Origin: Streptomyces fungicidicus
Lineage (GTDB): Bacteria; Actinomycetota; Actinomycetes; Streptomycetales; Streptomycetaceae
Length of the DNA stretch: 64,000 bases
NCBI RefSeq assembly: GCF_003665435.1
Contig: NZ_CP023407.1
Coordinates: 4,513,501 to 4,577,500, forward strand
Direction of reading: 5' to 3'
This document shows positions 1 to 8,208 of this stretch, one piece after another; within the stretch, counting starts at the first letter, position 1, and every line of letters begins with the position of its first letter. The translations under genes were made by a program, and so were the position numbers. The notes beneath the pieces were generated by a model. It was given only the letters and a program-made list of their open reading frames with translations. It ran no database searches and had not been told where the DNA came from.

Positions 1-826
1 CGGGGTCGAGGAGCAGCGGCCCGGCCGGGGGCCGTACGAGCCGTACGACACCGGCGTCGGCCAGCCGACCCACCGCCGCTCGGGCCAGCGCCACGGGCTC
101 CGGGTCGGGGCAGGCGAAACCGAGGTCGGGGGACCAGACGGCGGTGACGGGGAGGGGCGGCGGGACCTCGCCGGCCGGGGGCCGACCCGACATCGCCCGC
201 CACCAGGCCGCCGCGTCCGAGGCCGTGCGGGTGAGGACTCCGGGGGCCGCCAGCCCCGTACGGTCGGGGGAGGGGAGACGCCCGTTGGTCGCCTTCAGCC
301 CCAGGACCCCGCACCACGCCGCCGGGATCCGCACCGAGCCCGCGCCGTCGCTGCCGGTCGCCAGCGGCACCAGGCCGGCCGCCACCGCCGCCGCCGACCC
401 GGCGGAGGAGCCGCCCGGCGTGCGGTCCGCCCGCCACGGGTTGACGGTACGGCCGTGCGCCCCGAGCCCCCAGGTCTGCCAGGGCGTTCCCGGACCGGGC
501 ACCGAGGTGGCCCCGACGGCGACACAGCCGGCCGCGAGCAGGGGTCCCGCCGCACGCCGTCCGCGCCGCCCCTTGACCGCGACGGGCACCCCGGCCAGCG
601 GCAGGAACTCCCCGGCGGCGACCCGCGCGTCCACCTCCTCCGCCCGCGCCGCCGCCTCCTCGCCCCACACCTCGGTGAACGCGCACAGCACCGGATCGGC
701 CCGCTCGATCCGCGCCAGCGCTTCCGCCGCCACGTCCACGGCCCGCAGCCGCCGCCCGCGCACGGCGGAGGCGATCTCCCCGGCCGAGGCGGACGCAGGG
801 GAGCCGTACCGATGAACGCCCGCCAC
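1..826 (-). CDS. Amidase signature family protein, C-terminus cut off by window edge
   Basis: About 275 N-terminal residues of an amidase-signature hydrolase, which cleaves C-N amide bonds. The Ser-cisSer-Lys triad is readable: Lys85 in VAVKG, Ser140 in the GGSSAGSAAA signature, and Ser164 in GSDGAGSVRIPA, with the usual 24-residue spacing between the two serines. The Lys to first Ser distance is about 55 residues, against roughly 70 in well-known members, so a segment after the lysine appears to be missing. The GTG start at 826 is chosen because GGGAGGGG lies just upstream. Family members are usually 450-500 residues, so about 40 percent lies outside the window. It is divergent from the MarR gene at 912, which may control it. 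The substrate cannot be read from the sequence. Confidence 0.85.
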   Translation of the reverse strand, partial: MAGVHRYGSPASASAGEIASAVRGRRLRAVDVAAEALARIERADPVLCAFTEVWGEEAAARAEEVDARVAAGEFLPLAGVPVAVKGRRGRRAAGPLLAAGCVAVGATSVPGPGTPWQTWGLGAHGRTVNPWRADRTPGGSSAGSAAAVAAGLVPLATGSDGAGSVRIPAAWCGVLGLKATNGRLPSPDRTGLAAPGVLTRTASDAAAWWRAMSGRPPAGEVPPPLPVTAVWSPDLGFACPDPEPVALARAAVGRLADAGVVRLVRPPAGPLLLDP

Positions 827-911
827 GCCGACCCCCCTCCCGCGCTCTTCGCCGGTCACGGTACGTGCCGGGGGCCGGCGGCGGGGGCGCGGCCGATACG
901 CTTGGCCGGCG

Positions 912-1454
912 ATGCGTGAGGACGAGGATGCCGAGGCCGCCGTGGACGGCGACAGCGTGGACGTGATGCTGGCCGAGCTGCGGAGCGAGTGGGCCGGACT
1001 GGACGTGTCGTCCAGCGAGGTGGTCGCCCGCCTGCTGCGCGCGGCCCAACTGTTGGAGGAGCGGTTCACCGCCCAGCTGCGCCGCGCGGGCGGCATGGCC
1101 GTGGCCAACGTCGGGGACTTCGACGTGCTGCACGCCCTGCGCCGCAGCGGCCCGCCCTACGCGCTGACGCCGGGACAGCTGCGCCGGGCGCTGGTCGTCT
1201 CCTCCGCGGGGCTCACGGGCAGGTTCAACCGGCTGGAGCGGGAGGGCTGGATCGAGCGCGGTCCGTCCCCCGTCGACGGCAGGAGCACCCTGGTCCGTCT
1301 GACGGAGGAGGGCCGGACGAACGTGGACCGCGTGCTGGAACGGCACTTCGGCCTGGAACGCGACGTGCTCTCCGTGCTGGAACCGGGCGAGCGCGCGTCG
1401 GTCGCGCACGCCCTGCGCAAGCTCCTGATGTCCCTGGAGGACGACGTCCGCTGA
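912..1454 (+). CDS. MarR family transcriptional regulator
   Basis: A 180-residue winged-helix regulator. After about 35 variable acidic residues come the dimerisation helix (LLRAAQLLEERFTAQL), the recognition helix (SSAGLTGRFNRLEREGWI, about residues 95-115) and the beta wing with the conserved DGRSTLVRLTEEG motif. The C-terminal helix closes the dimer interface. MarR proteins are usually dimeric repressors released by small phenolic or oxidising ligands and often control a divergent neighbour. Here the divergent neighbour is the amidase gene starting at 826, about 85 bp away, so it is the likeliest target. No ligand can be inferred. Confidence 0.9.
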   Translation: MREDEDAEAAVDGDSVDVMLAELRSEWAGLDVSSSEVVARLLRAAQLLEERFTAQLRRAGGMAVANVGDFDVLHALRRSGPPYALTPGQLRRALVVSSAGLTGRFNRLEREGWIERGPSPVDGRSTLVRLTEEGRTNVDRVLERHFGLERDVLSVLEPGERASVAHALRKLLMSLEDDVR

Positions 1455-1473
1455 GGCGGGGGCGGAGGCCGTG

Positions 1474-1827
1474 TCAGGCCGCTCCCGCGGCGGTCCCGAG
1501 GATCACCGCGACGCACAGCACGATCAGCCCCGTGGTGACCACGGCCATGGCGACGGCCATCTCCCGTGTGACGCGGCGGTGGCGGGCCGCGTACTGCGCC
1601 TGGACCTGCTCGATGCGTTCCGCGATGTGCCGGGTGACCTGACGGGCGTTCTCCTCCTGCTGCTCGGCGTACGCCTGTTCGATCATCAGGCGCTGGTCGG
1701 TGGTGAGGCCGGGCAGCGCCTCGGCGAAGTCCCGCGCCTTGCGGTGCGCCTCCCGGCGGCCGGCCTCCCGGTGGAGGTAGCCCTCCAGCTGGTGCAGGCC
1801 GAGGGCGGCTTCATGACGTGCGTCCAT
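1474..1827 (-). CDS. Small membrane-anchored hypothetical protein
   Basis: A 117-residue protein with a charged, mostly helical N-terminal part (residues 1-85, rich in Arg, Glu and Gln, coiled-coil-like) and one hydrophobic segment at about residues 89-113 (AVAMAVVTTGLIVLCVAVIL) near the C-terminus, so it is probably tail-anchored with the helical part in the cytoplasm. Its start lies 10 bp downstream of the ctaD stop on the same strand, so the two genes are probably co-transcribed. I do not recognise the family and assign no function. The reading frame is good and codon use matches the neighbours. Confidence 0.7.
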   Translation of the reverse strand: MDARHEAALGLHQLEGYLHREAGRREAHRKARDFAEALPGLTTDQRLMIEQAYAEQQEENARQVTRHIAERIEQVQAQYAARHRRVTREMAVAMAVVTTGLIVLCVAVILGTAAGAA

Positions 1828-1837
1828 GGACGGCTCC

Positions 1838-3505
1838 TCAACGTTCGCGGGCGGCGATCCCGGGGTGGTGCAGGTCGAATGCGGGGGACTCGCTGCGGAC
1901 CTGCGGCAGGGCGATGAAGTTGTGCCGCGGCGGCGGGCTGGAGGTCGCCCATTCCAGGGAGCGCCCCCAGCCCCAGGGGTCGTCGACGCCGACCGGCTCG
2001 CCGTACCTGGCGGTCTTCCAGACGTTGTAGAAGAACGGCAGCATCGACAGGCCGAGCAGGAACGAGGCGATCGTGGAGACGGTGTTCAGGGCGGTGAAGC
2101 CGTCGGCCGCGAGGTAGTCGGCGTAGCGGCGCGGCATGCCCTCCGTGCCCAGCCAGTGCTGGACCAGGAAAGTGCCGTGGAAGCCGGTGAACAGCGTCCA
2201 GAAGGTGATCTTGCCCAGCCGCTCGTCGAGCATCGTGCCGGTGAACTTCGGCCACCAGAAGTGGAATCCGGCGAACATGGCGAAGACGACCGTGCCGAAG
2301 ACGACGTAGTGGAAGTGGGCGACCACGAAGTACGAGTCCGTGACGTGGAAGTCCAGCGGCGGTGAGGCGAGGATGACGCCGGTCAGCCCTCCGAACAGGA
2401 AGGTGACCAGGAAGCCCATGGTCCACAGCATCGGGGTCTCGAAACTGATGGACCCCTTCCACATGGTGCCGATCCAGTTGAAGAACTTCACTCCGGTGGG
2501 GATCGCGATGAGGAAGGTCATGAAGGAGAAGAACGGCAGCAGCACCCCGCCGGTGGCGTACATGTGGTGCGCCCACACCGTCACCGACAGACCGGCGATG
2601 GCGATGGTCGCGCCGATCAGGCCCATGTAGCCGAACATCGGCTTGCGGGAGAAGACCGGGATGATCTCGCTGATGATGCCGAAGAACGGCAGCGCCAGGA
2701 TGTACACCTCGGGGTGGCCGAAGAACCAGAACAGGTGCTGCCACAGCAGCGCCCCGCCGTTCGACGGATCGAAGATCCGGGCCCCGAACCTCCGGTCGAA
2801 CTCCAGCGCGAACAGTGCGGCGGCCAGCACCGGGAAGGCCAGCAGGACCAGCACGCTGGTGAGCAGCACGTTCCAGGTGAAGATCGGCATCCGGAACATC
2901 GTCATACCGGGCGCGCGCATACAGATGATCGTGGTGATGAAGTTGACCGCGCCCAGGATGGTGCCGAAGCCCTGCATCGCCAGACCCATGATCCACAGGT
3001 CGCTGCCGCTGCCCGGCGAGCGGACGGTGTCGGACAGCGGGGTGTAGGCGGTCCAGCCGAAGTCGGCGGCCCCGTCCGGGGTGAGGAAACCGCCCAGCGC
3101 GATCAGCGAGCCGAACAGGAAGAGCCAGTAGGCGAACATGTTCAGCCGGGGGAACGCCACGTCGGGCGCGCCGATCTGCAGCGGCATGATCCAGTTGGCG
3201 AAACCGGAGAAGACCGGCGTCGCGAACATGAACAGCATCACGGTGCCGTGCATGGTGAAGGCCTGGTTGAACTGCTCGTTCGACACGATCTGCAGTCCCG
3301 GCCGGGCCAGTTCGGCGCGCATCAGCAGGGCCATCAGCCCGCCGACGCAGAAGAACACGAACGAGGTGACCAGATAGAGGGTGCCGATCCGCTTGTGGTC
3401 GGTCGTGGTCAGCATCGCCACCACGGCCCGGCCCGGCGAGCGGCGCCGCCCTTCCATGGCCGGCCGCGGTGGCGAGGCGGGCGGTGACAGCGCGGGCTGG
3501 GGCAC
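1838..3505 (-). CDS. ctaD: Cytochrome c oxidase subunit I (aa3 type)
   Basis: A 555-residue heme-copper oxidase subunit I, the catalytic subunit that reduces oxygen to water and pumps protons. The metal ligands are visible: the heme a histidine in HGTVMLFMF, the CuB His with the cross-linked Tyr in GHPEVYILALP, the CuB His pair in HHMYATGG, and the heme a3 and heme a histidines in HFHYVVFG. About 12 membrane helices fit the family. The open frame extends upstream to 3646, but the GTG at 3505 has TTGGAGGAC in front of it and is preferred. No ctaC or ctaE lies nearby, so this is an orphan, probably second, copy. A TCTCGC/GCGAGA palindrome about 80 bp upstream may regulate it. Confidence 0.93.
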   Translation of the reverse strand: MPQPALSPPASPPRPAMEGRRRSPGRAVVAMLTTTDHKRIGTLYLVTSFVFFCVGGLMALLMRAELARPGLQIVSNEQFNQAFTMHGTVMLFMFATPVFSGFANWIMPLQIGAPDVAFPRLNMFAYWLFLFGSLIALGGFLTPDGAADFGWTAYTPLSDTVRSPGSGSDLWIMGLAMQGFGTILGAVNFITTIICMRAPGMTMFRMPIFTWNVLLTSVLVLLAFPVLAAALFALEFDRRFGARIFDPSNGGALLWQHLFWFFGHPEVYILALPFFGIISEIIPVFSRKPMFGYMGLIGATIAIAGLSVTVWAHHMYATGGVLLPFFSFMTFLIAIPTGVKFFNWIGTMWKGSISFETPMLWTMGFLVTFLFGGLTGVILASPPLDFHVTDSYFVVAHFHYVVFGTVVFAMFAGFHFWWPKFTGTMLDERLGKITFWTLFTGFHGTFLVQHWLGTEGMPRRYADYLAADGFTALNTVSTIASFLLGLSMLPFFYNVWKTARYGEPVGVDDPWGWGRSLEWATSSPPPRHNFIALPQVRSESPAFDLHHPGIAARER

Positions 3506-3582
3506 GGCAGTCCTCCAAGTGCGTGCGAGACCTCCGGGCGTGCGATGCCTGCGCACCGAGTGGCCCGGCCTCTGGCAGACTA

Positions 3583-3596
3583 TCTCGCTCGCGAGA
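3583..3596. promoter_or_regulatory. Palindromic candidate operator upstream of ctaD
   Basis: A perfect 6-2-6 inverted repeat, TCTCGC-TC-GCGAGA, in a short AT-richer stretch between ctaD (start 3505) and the gene ending at 3675. Its position fits a dimeric repressor site in the ctaD promoter. I cannot name the cognate regulator. Confidence 0.4.
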
Positions 3597-3674
3597 GAAA
3601 TAAATTCCGGGGTGGGGGCGAGGACATGCGCGTGCCAGGTGATCATGCCGGACGGAGGCCGCGGGGCCGGTGTC

Positions 3675-4181
3675 TCAGCGTGCCGCGCCCGTCAGCCGGG
3701 CCAGGGACTCCGTCTCGCGGGGCGGCCGGCCGCCCAGGTCGCCCAGCCGCCACTCGTTCACCCACGGCACGCGGTACACGTCGATCACCGATTCGACGAG
3801 CCGGACCCGCTGGGCGAGCGGACGGGGCAGCCGCCCGGGGGCGTCCGCCACCAGGACGACGGCGTCGAGGTCCAGCCCCTCGGGTGTCTCGCCGCGCCGG
3901 AACAGGTCCACCACCGGGACCACCGCGTCCAGCCCGGCCGCGTGGGTCCGGGCGACCAGCAGCACCGACCGCGGATCGGCGGGGCCGGGCCAGGCGCGTC
4001 CGCTGTCATGACCGCCGTAGACCGCGGCGAGCGTGGAGACGCCCGCGCCGCCGTGCAGGCCGACCCAGGAGAAGCGCCGGGCCGTCGCCCGGGCGTGGGC
4101 GGGCTCCGGCGGGGCCGTCTCCGGCGCCGCCACCGGTCCCCGTATCCAGATCTCCGGTCCCTCTCGCATGCCTGTGCCCAT
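3675..4181 (-). CDS. Conserved hypothetical protein with a degenerate P-loop-like motif
   Basis: A 168-residue protein. Near residues 45-55 it has WVGLHGGAGVSTLAAV, which resembles the ParA/MinD deviant Walker A (KGGVGKT) but lacks both lysines. Later segments (SVLLVARTHAAGLDA and LDAVVLVADAPGRLP) look like the beta strands of a Rossmann-like P-loop fold. It may be a non-hydrolysing relative of MinD-type ATPases. The ATG at 4181 is chosen because AGGAGAGG precedes it. It is divergent from the proline-rich gene at 4341, with about 160 bp between them. Homologues are, as I recall, annotated as hypothetical in streptomycetes, so no function is assigned. Confidence 0.75.
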   Translation of the reverse strand: MGTGMREGPEIWIRGPVAAPETAPPEPAHARATARRFSWVGLHGGAGVSTLAAVYGGHDSGRAWPGPADPRSVLLVARTHAAGLDAVVPVVDLFRRGETPEGLDLDAVVLVADAPGRLPRPLAQRVRLVESVIDVYRVPWVNEWRLGDLGGRPPRETESLARLTGAAR

Positions 4182-4340
4182 GGCCCCTCTCCTGCTCGGC
4201 ACCTCGATCTTCATGCCGCCGAGCGGCCCGGAAACCGGTGCGGACGGCCGTTGGGACGAGCCTGTGACAACGTGGTGACGTGAGAAGCGCGCGCGAGCGG
4301 ACACACTCGACGGCAGGTGTACGACCCGAATGAGGGGACG

Positions 4341-5570
4341 ATGTCTCGACTCAGCCGCGAGCACAAGCGGGAACAGCAGCAGGCCGCACACGCGGCGGAC
4401 CTTGCGGCGGCGCCGATCGACGTCCATGTCCCGGTCGGCGGGGTGGGCGCGGGCGGGGCGTCGGTCGGCGGGCTGAAGGTGATCGCCGGGCCCGGCGAGG
4501 AGATCCAGCAGGCGGTGCTGAACCGTCTCCACCGCATCGCCATCGCCTCGGGGCACCCCGTCCTCGCCACCGTGCACGACGAACGCATCGGCTACGTCCT
4601 CCCGCTCCGGGTCGACCCGGACGGCTCCAGCCACTTCACGGGCCAGCCGGTCCGCACGGGACCCGCGCGGGACACGGAACCCGCGCGGGAGACCGGTTCC
4701 GACCGGCCGACCCACCTGCTGCGCCCCGTGCCGGAGTCGGCGGCGCAGACGCCGCCGGAGCCGGCGCCCGTACGGGACTCCACCCCCACCTTCAAGCTGC
4801 GCCCCGTCCCCGACCCGGAGGCGCCCCGGGACGCCGTGCCCACGTTCGCCTTGCGGAAGGTGCCCGAGCAGGCGGAGACGCGGGCCACGCCTCCCGGCAC
4901 GGTCGCCCCGCCGACGGGCGAGTTCGGACCGCCCCCGGCCATGGACGCGAGGCCGCACCCGGACCCCGCGGCCGACCGGCCCCGCACCCCGGAAGCGGCC
5001 CCGCCGGCCGAGCCCGAGCCCCTCTACGACCCCGATCCCAAGCCCACCCCGCCCCGCGGTTTCGACGCCGTGGCGGAGGCGGTGCTCGGTGACGAACCCG
5101 CCGTCTCCGGCGACAACCACCTCGCCGAACCCATGGCGCGGGTCAACGACGCCGTGCGGACGGGCAGGATCGACGCGGCGGCCCGGCTGGCCGAGGAGAC
5201 CGTCGCGGAGGCGTCCGGGACCCTGGGGCCGGAGCACCCTGAGGTGCTGCGGCTGCGTGAGCTCGCCGCGTACATCGCCTATCTGGCCGGGGAGCCGCTG
5301 CGCGCCTTCCGGATGTCCCTCGACCTCGCCGTGATCTGCCGCCGCGCGGGAGACGCGGAGGCCGCCTACGGCAACGTCCGCAGCGCGGCGACCGCCTGGC
5401 GCGCGGTGCGCGAGCCGCTGCCCGGACTGGAACTCGGGCACGAGCTGATCGCCCTGTGGACCGAGCTCACCGCCGAGGACGGCCCCGCCGCCGACGAGAT
5501 CGAGGAACTGGAGTCCGCCCGCGCCCGCATGGGCCGGCTGACCGAACGCGCCCGCGCCCAGCAGCCCTGA
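4341..5570 (+). CDS. Hypothetical protein with proline-rich linker and C-terminal TPR-like domain
   Basis: A 409-residue protein in three parts. An N-terminal region (residues 1-90) has a charged start (MSRLSREHKREQQQ) and a compact segment ending VLATVHDERIGYVLPL. A long linker rich in Pro, Ala, Glu and Arg follows (about 100-250), with repeated LRPVPE and LRKVPE words. The C-terminal helical region (about 255-405) has alternating helices typical of tetratricopeptide arrays, for example LAEETVAEASGTLGPEHPEV. GAGGGG before the ATG at 4341 sets the start. There is no signal peptide or membrane segment. TPR domains usually mediate protein contacts; the partner is unknown. It is divergent from the P-loop-like protein at 3675-4181, which might be functionally linked. 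Confidence 0.8.
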   Translation: MSRLSREHKREQQQAAHAADLAAAPIDVHVPVGGVGAGGASVGGLKVIAGPGEEIQQAVLNRLHRIAIASGHPVLATVHDERIGYVLPLRVDPDGSSHFTGQPVRTGPARDTEPARETGSDRPTHLLRPVPESAAQTPPEPAPVRDSTPTFKLRPVPDPEAPRDAVPTFALRKVPEQAETRATPPGTVAPPTGEFGPPPAMDARPHPDPAADRPRTPEAAPPAEPEPLYDPDPKPTPPRGFDAVAEAVLGDEPAVSGDNHLAEPMARVNDAVRTGRIDAAARLAEETVAEASGTLGPEHPEVLRLRELAAYIAYLAGEPLRAFRMSLDLAVICRRAGDAEAAYGNVRSAATAWRAVREPLPGLELGHELIALWTELTAEDGPAADEIEELESARARMGRLTERARAQQP

Positions 5571-5810
5571 GCGGCGGGCCGGACCGGGAGCCGCCCGGCG
5601 AGTCGGCCCGAGCACGCGGAGGCGGGGTCAGTGCCGGCGTGCACGCCGGCCCCCGCGACTCGTCGCCTCCACGCCCGGCTTCTCCGGCGCGCTGGAGTGG
5701 CCGCCTCGCACCGGCTCCCTCTTCCGTCCCGGTCGGCCGCACCGGCCCCCGCGGACCGGGGCCGGCGGGACCCGCGAGTCCTCCGTGTCCGATCCGTGCC
5801 GGGCAGCGGC

Positions 5811-6284
5811 CTAGTGCAGACAGAACTCGTTGCCCTCCGGGTCCGCCATCACGAGCCAGCTCCCGGACGGCTCCTCCACCCGGCGCAGCACCCGCGCGCC
5901 GAGCCCCTCCAGCCGCGCCTGCTCCTCCTCGCGGCTGCCCGCACCGGGGTGCAGATCGAGGTGGAGCCGGTTCTTGGCCGTCTTCGCCTCCGGCACCCGC
6001 TGGAACAGCAGCCGCCGCCCGTGGCCGGTGCCGCTCTCCTCCTCGTACGGGTCGTCGGGGTGCCGTACCGCCGCCAGGTCGCGCCATGCCCGGCGGCCGT
6101 GGGACTCGACGGTGAGGTCGGCCGGCACGGCGCCCGCGCCGAGCAGCTTCCCGATCAGCGCGCTGTGGTCCTCGACCACGTACCGGAGGGCCGCGGCCCA
6201 GAAGTCCGCCTGCGCGTGCGGGTCGCCCGCGTCGACGACGACCTTCCAGTGCACGGGGGTGGCCGGTGTCGGTGTCTGCGTCAT
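5811..6284 (-). CDS. VOC superfamily (glyoxalase-like) protein
   Basis: A 157-residue single-module VOC fold protein. It shows HWKVVVDAGDPHAQADFWAA near the N-terminus, a central LHLDLHPG strand with metal-type histidines, and a C-terminal WLVMADPEGNEFCLH, the characteristic end of glyoxalase-like domains. The family includes dioxygenases, bleomycin-type resistance proteins and many uncharacterised members. The ATG at 6284 is preferred over an in-frame start at 6314 because family members begin just before the HWK strand. It is convergent with the TPR-like gene and followed on the same strand by nothing obviously linked. The substrate is unknown. Confidence 0.85.
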   Translation of the reverse strand: MTQTPTPATPVHWKVVVDAGDPHAQADFWAAALRYVVEDHSALIGKLLGAGAVPADLTVESHGRRAWRDLAAVRHPDDPYEEESGTGHGRRLLFQRVPEAKTAKNRLHLDLHPGAGSREEEQARLEGLGARVLRRVEEPSGSWLVMADPEGNEFCLH

Positions 6285-6323
6285 GCGCTCAGTTATAGGC
6301 CCCGGCACTGACAACGCCCGGCT

Positions 6324-7313
6324 CTACGGCCTGGCGCGCAGCGCGTCCGCTTCGGCGGCGGGGCTCACCGTGTCCGCCGGGACACGGCCGGGCGCCGCGG
6401 TCCCCCTGGCCACCGCGCGGGCGGCCCGGCGCGCGGTGCGCAGCGCGTTCCAGGTGAGGAGGGCCAGCGCCAGCCACACCAGCGCGAAGCCGGCCCAGCG
6501 CTCGGGCGGCATGGCCTCCTTGAAGTAGAGGATGCCGAGCAGGAACTGGAAGACCGGGGTCATGTACTGGAGCAGCCCCAGCGTGGACAGCGGCACCCGG
6601 ATCGCGGAGGCGCCGAAGCAGACCAGGGGGAGCGCGGTGACGATGCCGGACGCGGCGAGCAGCAGCGCGTGCCCCGTCCCTTCGGTGCCGAAGGTGGCGT
6701 CGCCCCGGGCGCTCAGCCACATCAGATAGCCGAGCGCGGGCAGGAACTGGATCGCGCTCTCGGCGGCCAGCGACTCGACACCGCCGAGGTTGACCTTCTT
6801 CTTCACCAGTCCGTACGTGGCGAAGGAGAAGGCGAGGCAGAGCGAGATCCACGGCGGACGGCCGTAGCCGATGGTGAGGACGAGCACCGCGGAGGCGCCG
6901 ACCCCGACCGCTGCCCACTGCACGGGCCGAAGGCGCTCCTTCAGCAGCAGCACACCCATCGCGATCGTGACCAGCGGGTTGATGAAGTAGCCGAGGGACG
7001 CCTCGACGACGTGCCCGGAGTTCACGGCCCAGATGTAGACGCCCCAGTTGACGGTGATGACCGCCGCCGCGACGGTGACCAGGGCCAGCCTGCGCGGCTG
7101 CCGCAGCAGCTCGCCGAGCCAGGCCCAGCGGCGTATGAGGAGCAGGGCGGCGGCCACGAAGAGCAGCGACCACACCATCCGGTGGGCCAGGATCTCCACG
7201 GCCCCGGAGGGTTTGAGCAGGGGCCAGAACAGGGGGACCAGCCCCCACATCCCGTAGGCCGCGAAGCCGTTCAGCAGTCCGAGGCGTTGTTCGCCCTCCG
7301 GCTTCCCGGTCAC
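6324..7313 (-). CDS. rarD: EamA/RarD family transporter
   Basis: A 329-residue integral membrane protein with about ten hydrophobic segments arranged as two EamA repeats. The RarD subfamily pattern is clear at the N-terminus (GFAAYGMWGLVPLFWPLL, then EILAHRMVWS), in the middle (NWGVYIWAVNSGHVVEASLG) and near the end (LQYMTPVFQFLLGI). The GTG at 7313 is chosen because GAGGAG lies a few bases upstream; in-frame ATG and GTG codons further upstream lack this. The C-terminal tail of about 40 residues is rich in Arg and Ala and probably cytoplasmic. RarD was named for chloramphenicol sensitivity and the natural substrate is uncertain. It stands alone. Confidence 0.88.
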   Translation of the reverse strand: MTGKPEGEQRLGLLNGFAAYGMWGLVPLFWPLLKPSGAVEILAHRMVWSLLFVAAALLLIRRWAWLGELLRQPRRLALVTVAAAVITVNWGVYIWAVNSGHVVEASLGYFINPLVTIAMGVLLLKERLRPVQWAAVGVGASAVLVLTIGYGRPPWISLCLAFSFATYGLVKKKVNLGGVESLAAESAIQFLPALGYLMWLSARGDATFGTEGTGHALLLAASGIVTALPLVCFGASAIRVPLSTLGLLQYMTPVFQFLLGILYFKEAMPPERWAGFALVWLALALLTWNALRTARRAARAVARGTAAPGRVPADTVSPAAEADALRARP

Positions 7314-7533
7314 CTGCACTCCTCTCCCGGTTCGCTGTGCACACGCCTCACCGAAGGTAGCGCCCATGGCCCTCGTCTGTCATGCCCGTATCGCCATACG
7401 GTCATGACGGGTTCCGCGGTCCCTCCCGTCCCTCAACACCGCTCCCGGAACACCGCGAGCGGCGACTTGTATCCGCTTTGTATGCGCCCCTCCTTCAATC
7501 GCCCCAGTCACCTCGGCGACCTCGGGAGGAACA

Positions 7534-8121
7534 ATGCGCGTACGGAAGAGACAGGGCCGTCGGCTGCTCGCGGCACTGTGCGGCCTGGCCGCAGTGATGG
7601 CGGCCGCCCCGGCCTCGGTCGCGGCGGCGGAGGACACCTCGGCCGACCTCCGGGCGGCAGCGACGCGCCCCGCGTTCCGCATGCCGTTCGTCTGCGGACA
7701 GAGCTGGCGCGGCAGCAACTGGCAGGGCCACAGCCCCGCCCACTCCATCGACTGGAACCACTACGACGCGAACGGGACCCCGGACGACCGGGGGCGCCGC
7801 GTCCTCGCCAGCGCCGGCGGCACCGTCCTGTCGTCGTACTACTCCACGACCACCGGCTACGGGAACACCGTCGTCATCGGACACGGCAACGGCTGGCGGA
7901 CCCGGTACTCCCACCTGAAGTCCCGTGACGTGCAGAAGGGCGCCACCGTCTCGCGCGGTCAGCGCATCGGCACGGTCGGCGCCACGTCCGCGCTCTACGA
8001 CATCTCGCCGCATCTGCACTACGAGCAGATACACGACGGCAGTGTCGTCGTCGCCGTCGTCCAGGGCGTCACCTGGTACGACTACCTCGCGCGCTACCAG
8101 ACCAGCACCAACGGCTGCTGA
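7534..8121 (+). CDS. Secreted M23 family zinc metallopeptidase
   Basis: A 195-residue exported peptidoglycan hydrolase-like protein. Residues 1-32 form a signal peptide (twin Arg, hydrophobic core LLAALCGLAAVMAAA, AxA-like cleavage near ASVAAA). The LytM/M23 domain fills the rest. Zinc ligands are visible as His70 and Asp73 in AHSIDW and His162 in HLHYE, with the partner catalytic His127 in YSHLKS. GGTVL and NTVVIGHGNGW match the family core strands. GGGAGGAA before the ATG sets the start. M23 enzymes cut peptide cross-links in cell-wall peptidoglycan; whether this one is active is inferred only from intact ligands. A strong hairpin at 8148-8180 ends the transcript. Confidence 0.9.
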   Translation: MRVRKRQGRRLLAALCGLAAVMAAAPASVAAAEDTSADLRAAATRPAFRMPFVCGQSWRGSNWQGHSPAHSIDWNHYDANGTPDDRGRRVLASAGGTVLSSYYSTTTGYGNTVVIGHGNGWRTRYSHLKSRDVQKGATVSRGQRIGTVGATSALYDISPHLHYEQIHDGSVVVAVVQGVTWYDYLARYQTSTNGC

Positions 8122-8147
8122 GCCCGGCGCCGCACCGAACCGGGGGA

Positions 8148-8180
8148 GCGGGTACGGCGGCCGTGTGCCGCCGTACCCGC
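8148..8180. terminator. Hairpin between convergent M23 peptidase and SARP genes
   Basis: A perfect 13-bp stem (GCGGGTACGGCGG and its complement) with a 7-base loop, in the 87-bp gap between two converging genes. It probably terminates transcription in both directions. There is no T run, as is common in high-GC actinomycetes. Confidence 0.7.
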
Positions 8181-8208
8181 ATGCCCGGTGCCGTACCGCT
8201 TGCGCGGC

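Noticed and set aside
144..815. A plus-strand protein gene opposite the amidase
   Set aside because: The minus strand reads a clear amidase with active-site motifs; the plus-strand frame is Arg/Ala/Pro-rich shadow sequence.
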